Positions 63,428 to 64,000 of a stretch of 64,000 nt of DNA are shown in pieces. Source of the DNA: Aidingimonas lacisalsi (GTDB taxonomy: Bacteria; Pseudomonadota; Gammaproteobacteria; Pseudomonadales; Halomonadaceae). The stretch lies in assembly GCF_008079445.1 (NCBI RefSeq), contig NZ_VRYH01000003.1, positions 542,466 to 606,465 on the forward strand, read 5' to 3'. The position numbers and the translations under genes were made by a program. Under the pieces are notes generated by a model. The model did not search any database and was not told where the DNA came from. It worked only from the letters and a program-made list of their open reading frames with translations. Each line of letters begins with the position of its first letter. Position 1 is the first letter of the stretch.

Positions 63428-63931
63428 CCATGTCTTGCTATGGGTCGCCGTTGATCCGGAACGTGGTTGGTGATCCGTGTCGAATGCTAGGCTGAACCTC
63501 ATGACATCATAATGAGATAACTTATACGCATGGGATGGTCTTATGGCATCGGCTTCCTCAGAGCCCTGCATCACACCTCACTCGCACGACCGCCGGGGGC
63601 GGATGGACCTGCCGACGCTTTCTATGACCGTGTTCCACTGTCTTTCCAGGGCGATGCCCGTGACTACTCCAGCAACAAGCATAACGATGCGGTCTGGAGT
63701 CTTGAGTCGATGAAAGCGATTGCGGGAAAGCTGTCGTCTCAAGCAGACTCTCCAGCAAATGCAATTGGCGCGTTTATTGGTGTTATTTAGCCGAACTATT
63801 CTTAATGGCCAAATATTTCAGTGGGTTAGGGAGCAGATAGCATGCGGTATAACATTGTTAAACGCGCCAGGGCGTTCAAGTCAATAAACGAGCGGGCTAG
63901 CTAATACCTGTTAGAGAGCAAAGGAGACTCT
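63428..63931. other. Region upstream of the right-edge gene
   Basis: I see no gene that I can support in these 504 bases. Two short overlapping frames on opposite strands (63530-63790 and 63558-63764) lack ribosome-binding sites and recognisable content. The last 110 bases are AT-rich and probably contain the promoter of the gene starting at 63932; an AACGC / GCGTT hairpin occurs near 63858. Confidence 0.45.
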
Positions 63932-64000
63932 ATGCCAAGGCAAATCCCACGGGATGCTGTTGCCAAGTCAGTTATTGCAGGAATTACCCGAGCGCAGCAT
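63932..64000 (+). CDS. Start of an unidentified gene (partial)
   Basis: An ATG at 63932 follows AAAGGAG by eight bases, and the frame stays open for 23 codons to the window edge, beginning MPRQIPRDAVAKSVIAGI. The strong ribosome-binding site supports a real gene, but too little is visible to name a family. Confidence 0.5.
   Translation, partial: MPRQIPRDAVAKSVIAGITRAQH

Noticed and set aside
63530..63790. 86-codon plus-strand frame before the right-edge gene
   Set aside because: No ribosome-binding site, no recognisable sequence and a similar-sized frame on the opposite strand.

Overview
The window looks like a chromosomal segment of a moderately GC-rich, probably halophilic gammaproteobacterium. 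Halomonadaceae (Halomonas, Chromohalobacter or Salinicola relatives) is my inference. It rests on acidic soluble proteins, the NasS/NasT plus sigma-54 style of nitrate assimilation, acetylpolyamine amidohydrolase, several amine and sugar-acid catabolic operons, and TRAP and Tct uptake systems. I see no rRNA, tRNA, CRISPR array, prophage or intact insertion sequence.

Region 1 (1-8.6 kb) is a nitrate-assimilation locus. A NirB-type nitrite reductase (cut by the left edge) and a NirB-like FAD reductase are read leftwards behind the sensor pair NasS-NasT. The catalytic nitrate reductase NasA and a CobA-type uroporphyrinogen methyltransferase for siroheme are read rightwards. Both structural operons have a leader ending in an intrinsic terminator. 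The nasA leader also has a clean sigma-54 promoter and a hairpin with an ANTAR-type hexaloop, so NasT antitermination is the obvious control. The matching NarK-type nitrate transporter lies about 18 kb away (25.7-27.0 kb).

Region 2 (8.6-22 kb) holds a serine hydrolase, a YbaK-type deacylase and a polyamine/amine block: an APC permease, acetylpolyamine amidohydrolase, a LuxR regulator, two PuuB-like FAD amine oxidases around an NhaC antiporter, and a GntR regulator with a 24-bp perfect palindrome in front. A LysR/EamA pair and a CmcJ-family enzyme are interspersed. Region 3 (22-35 kb) is mixed housekeeping: GFA protein, MocR regulator with three operator repeats and a LysE exporter, SDR, NarK, an M23 peptidoglycan hydrolase, pirin/LysR/glutathionyl-hydroquinone reductase, YaiI and a DEAD-box helicase.

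Region 4 (35-56 kb) is a large sugar-acid catabolic supercluster. It contains L-fuconate dehydratase, a FAH-family enzyme and a GlcD-like FAD dehydrogenase; an SDR with PdxA2 and a DUF1537 kinase (C4 acid-sugar module); a TRAP transporter, Ldh-type dehydrogenase and GntR regulator; a UxaA-family dehydratase, a second FAH hydrolase and a 2-keto-3-deoxy-L-fuconate dehydrogenase; and an AT-richer operon of iron alcohol dehydrogenase, TctCBA transporter and Ldh dehydrogenase. Related GTATGAYA motifs occur in front of four of these operons, suggesting one GntR-controlled regulon.

Region 5 (56-64 kb) has small single genes (DUF3820, LysE, VOC, rhodanese with a tiny upstream gene, SnoaL-like), a GntR gene whose start abuts the remnant of a second ketodeoxyfuconate-type dehydrogenase, an SDR/AraC divergent pair, a DMT exporter and the first 23 codons of an unidentified gene at the right edge.
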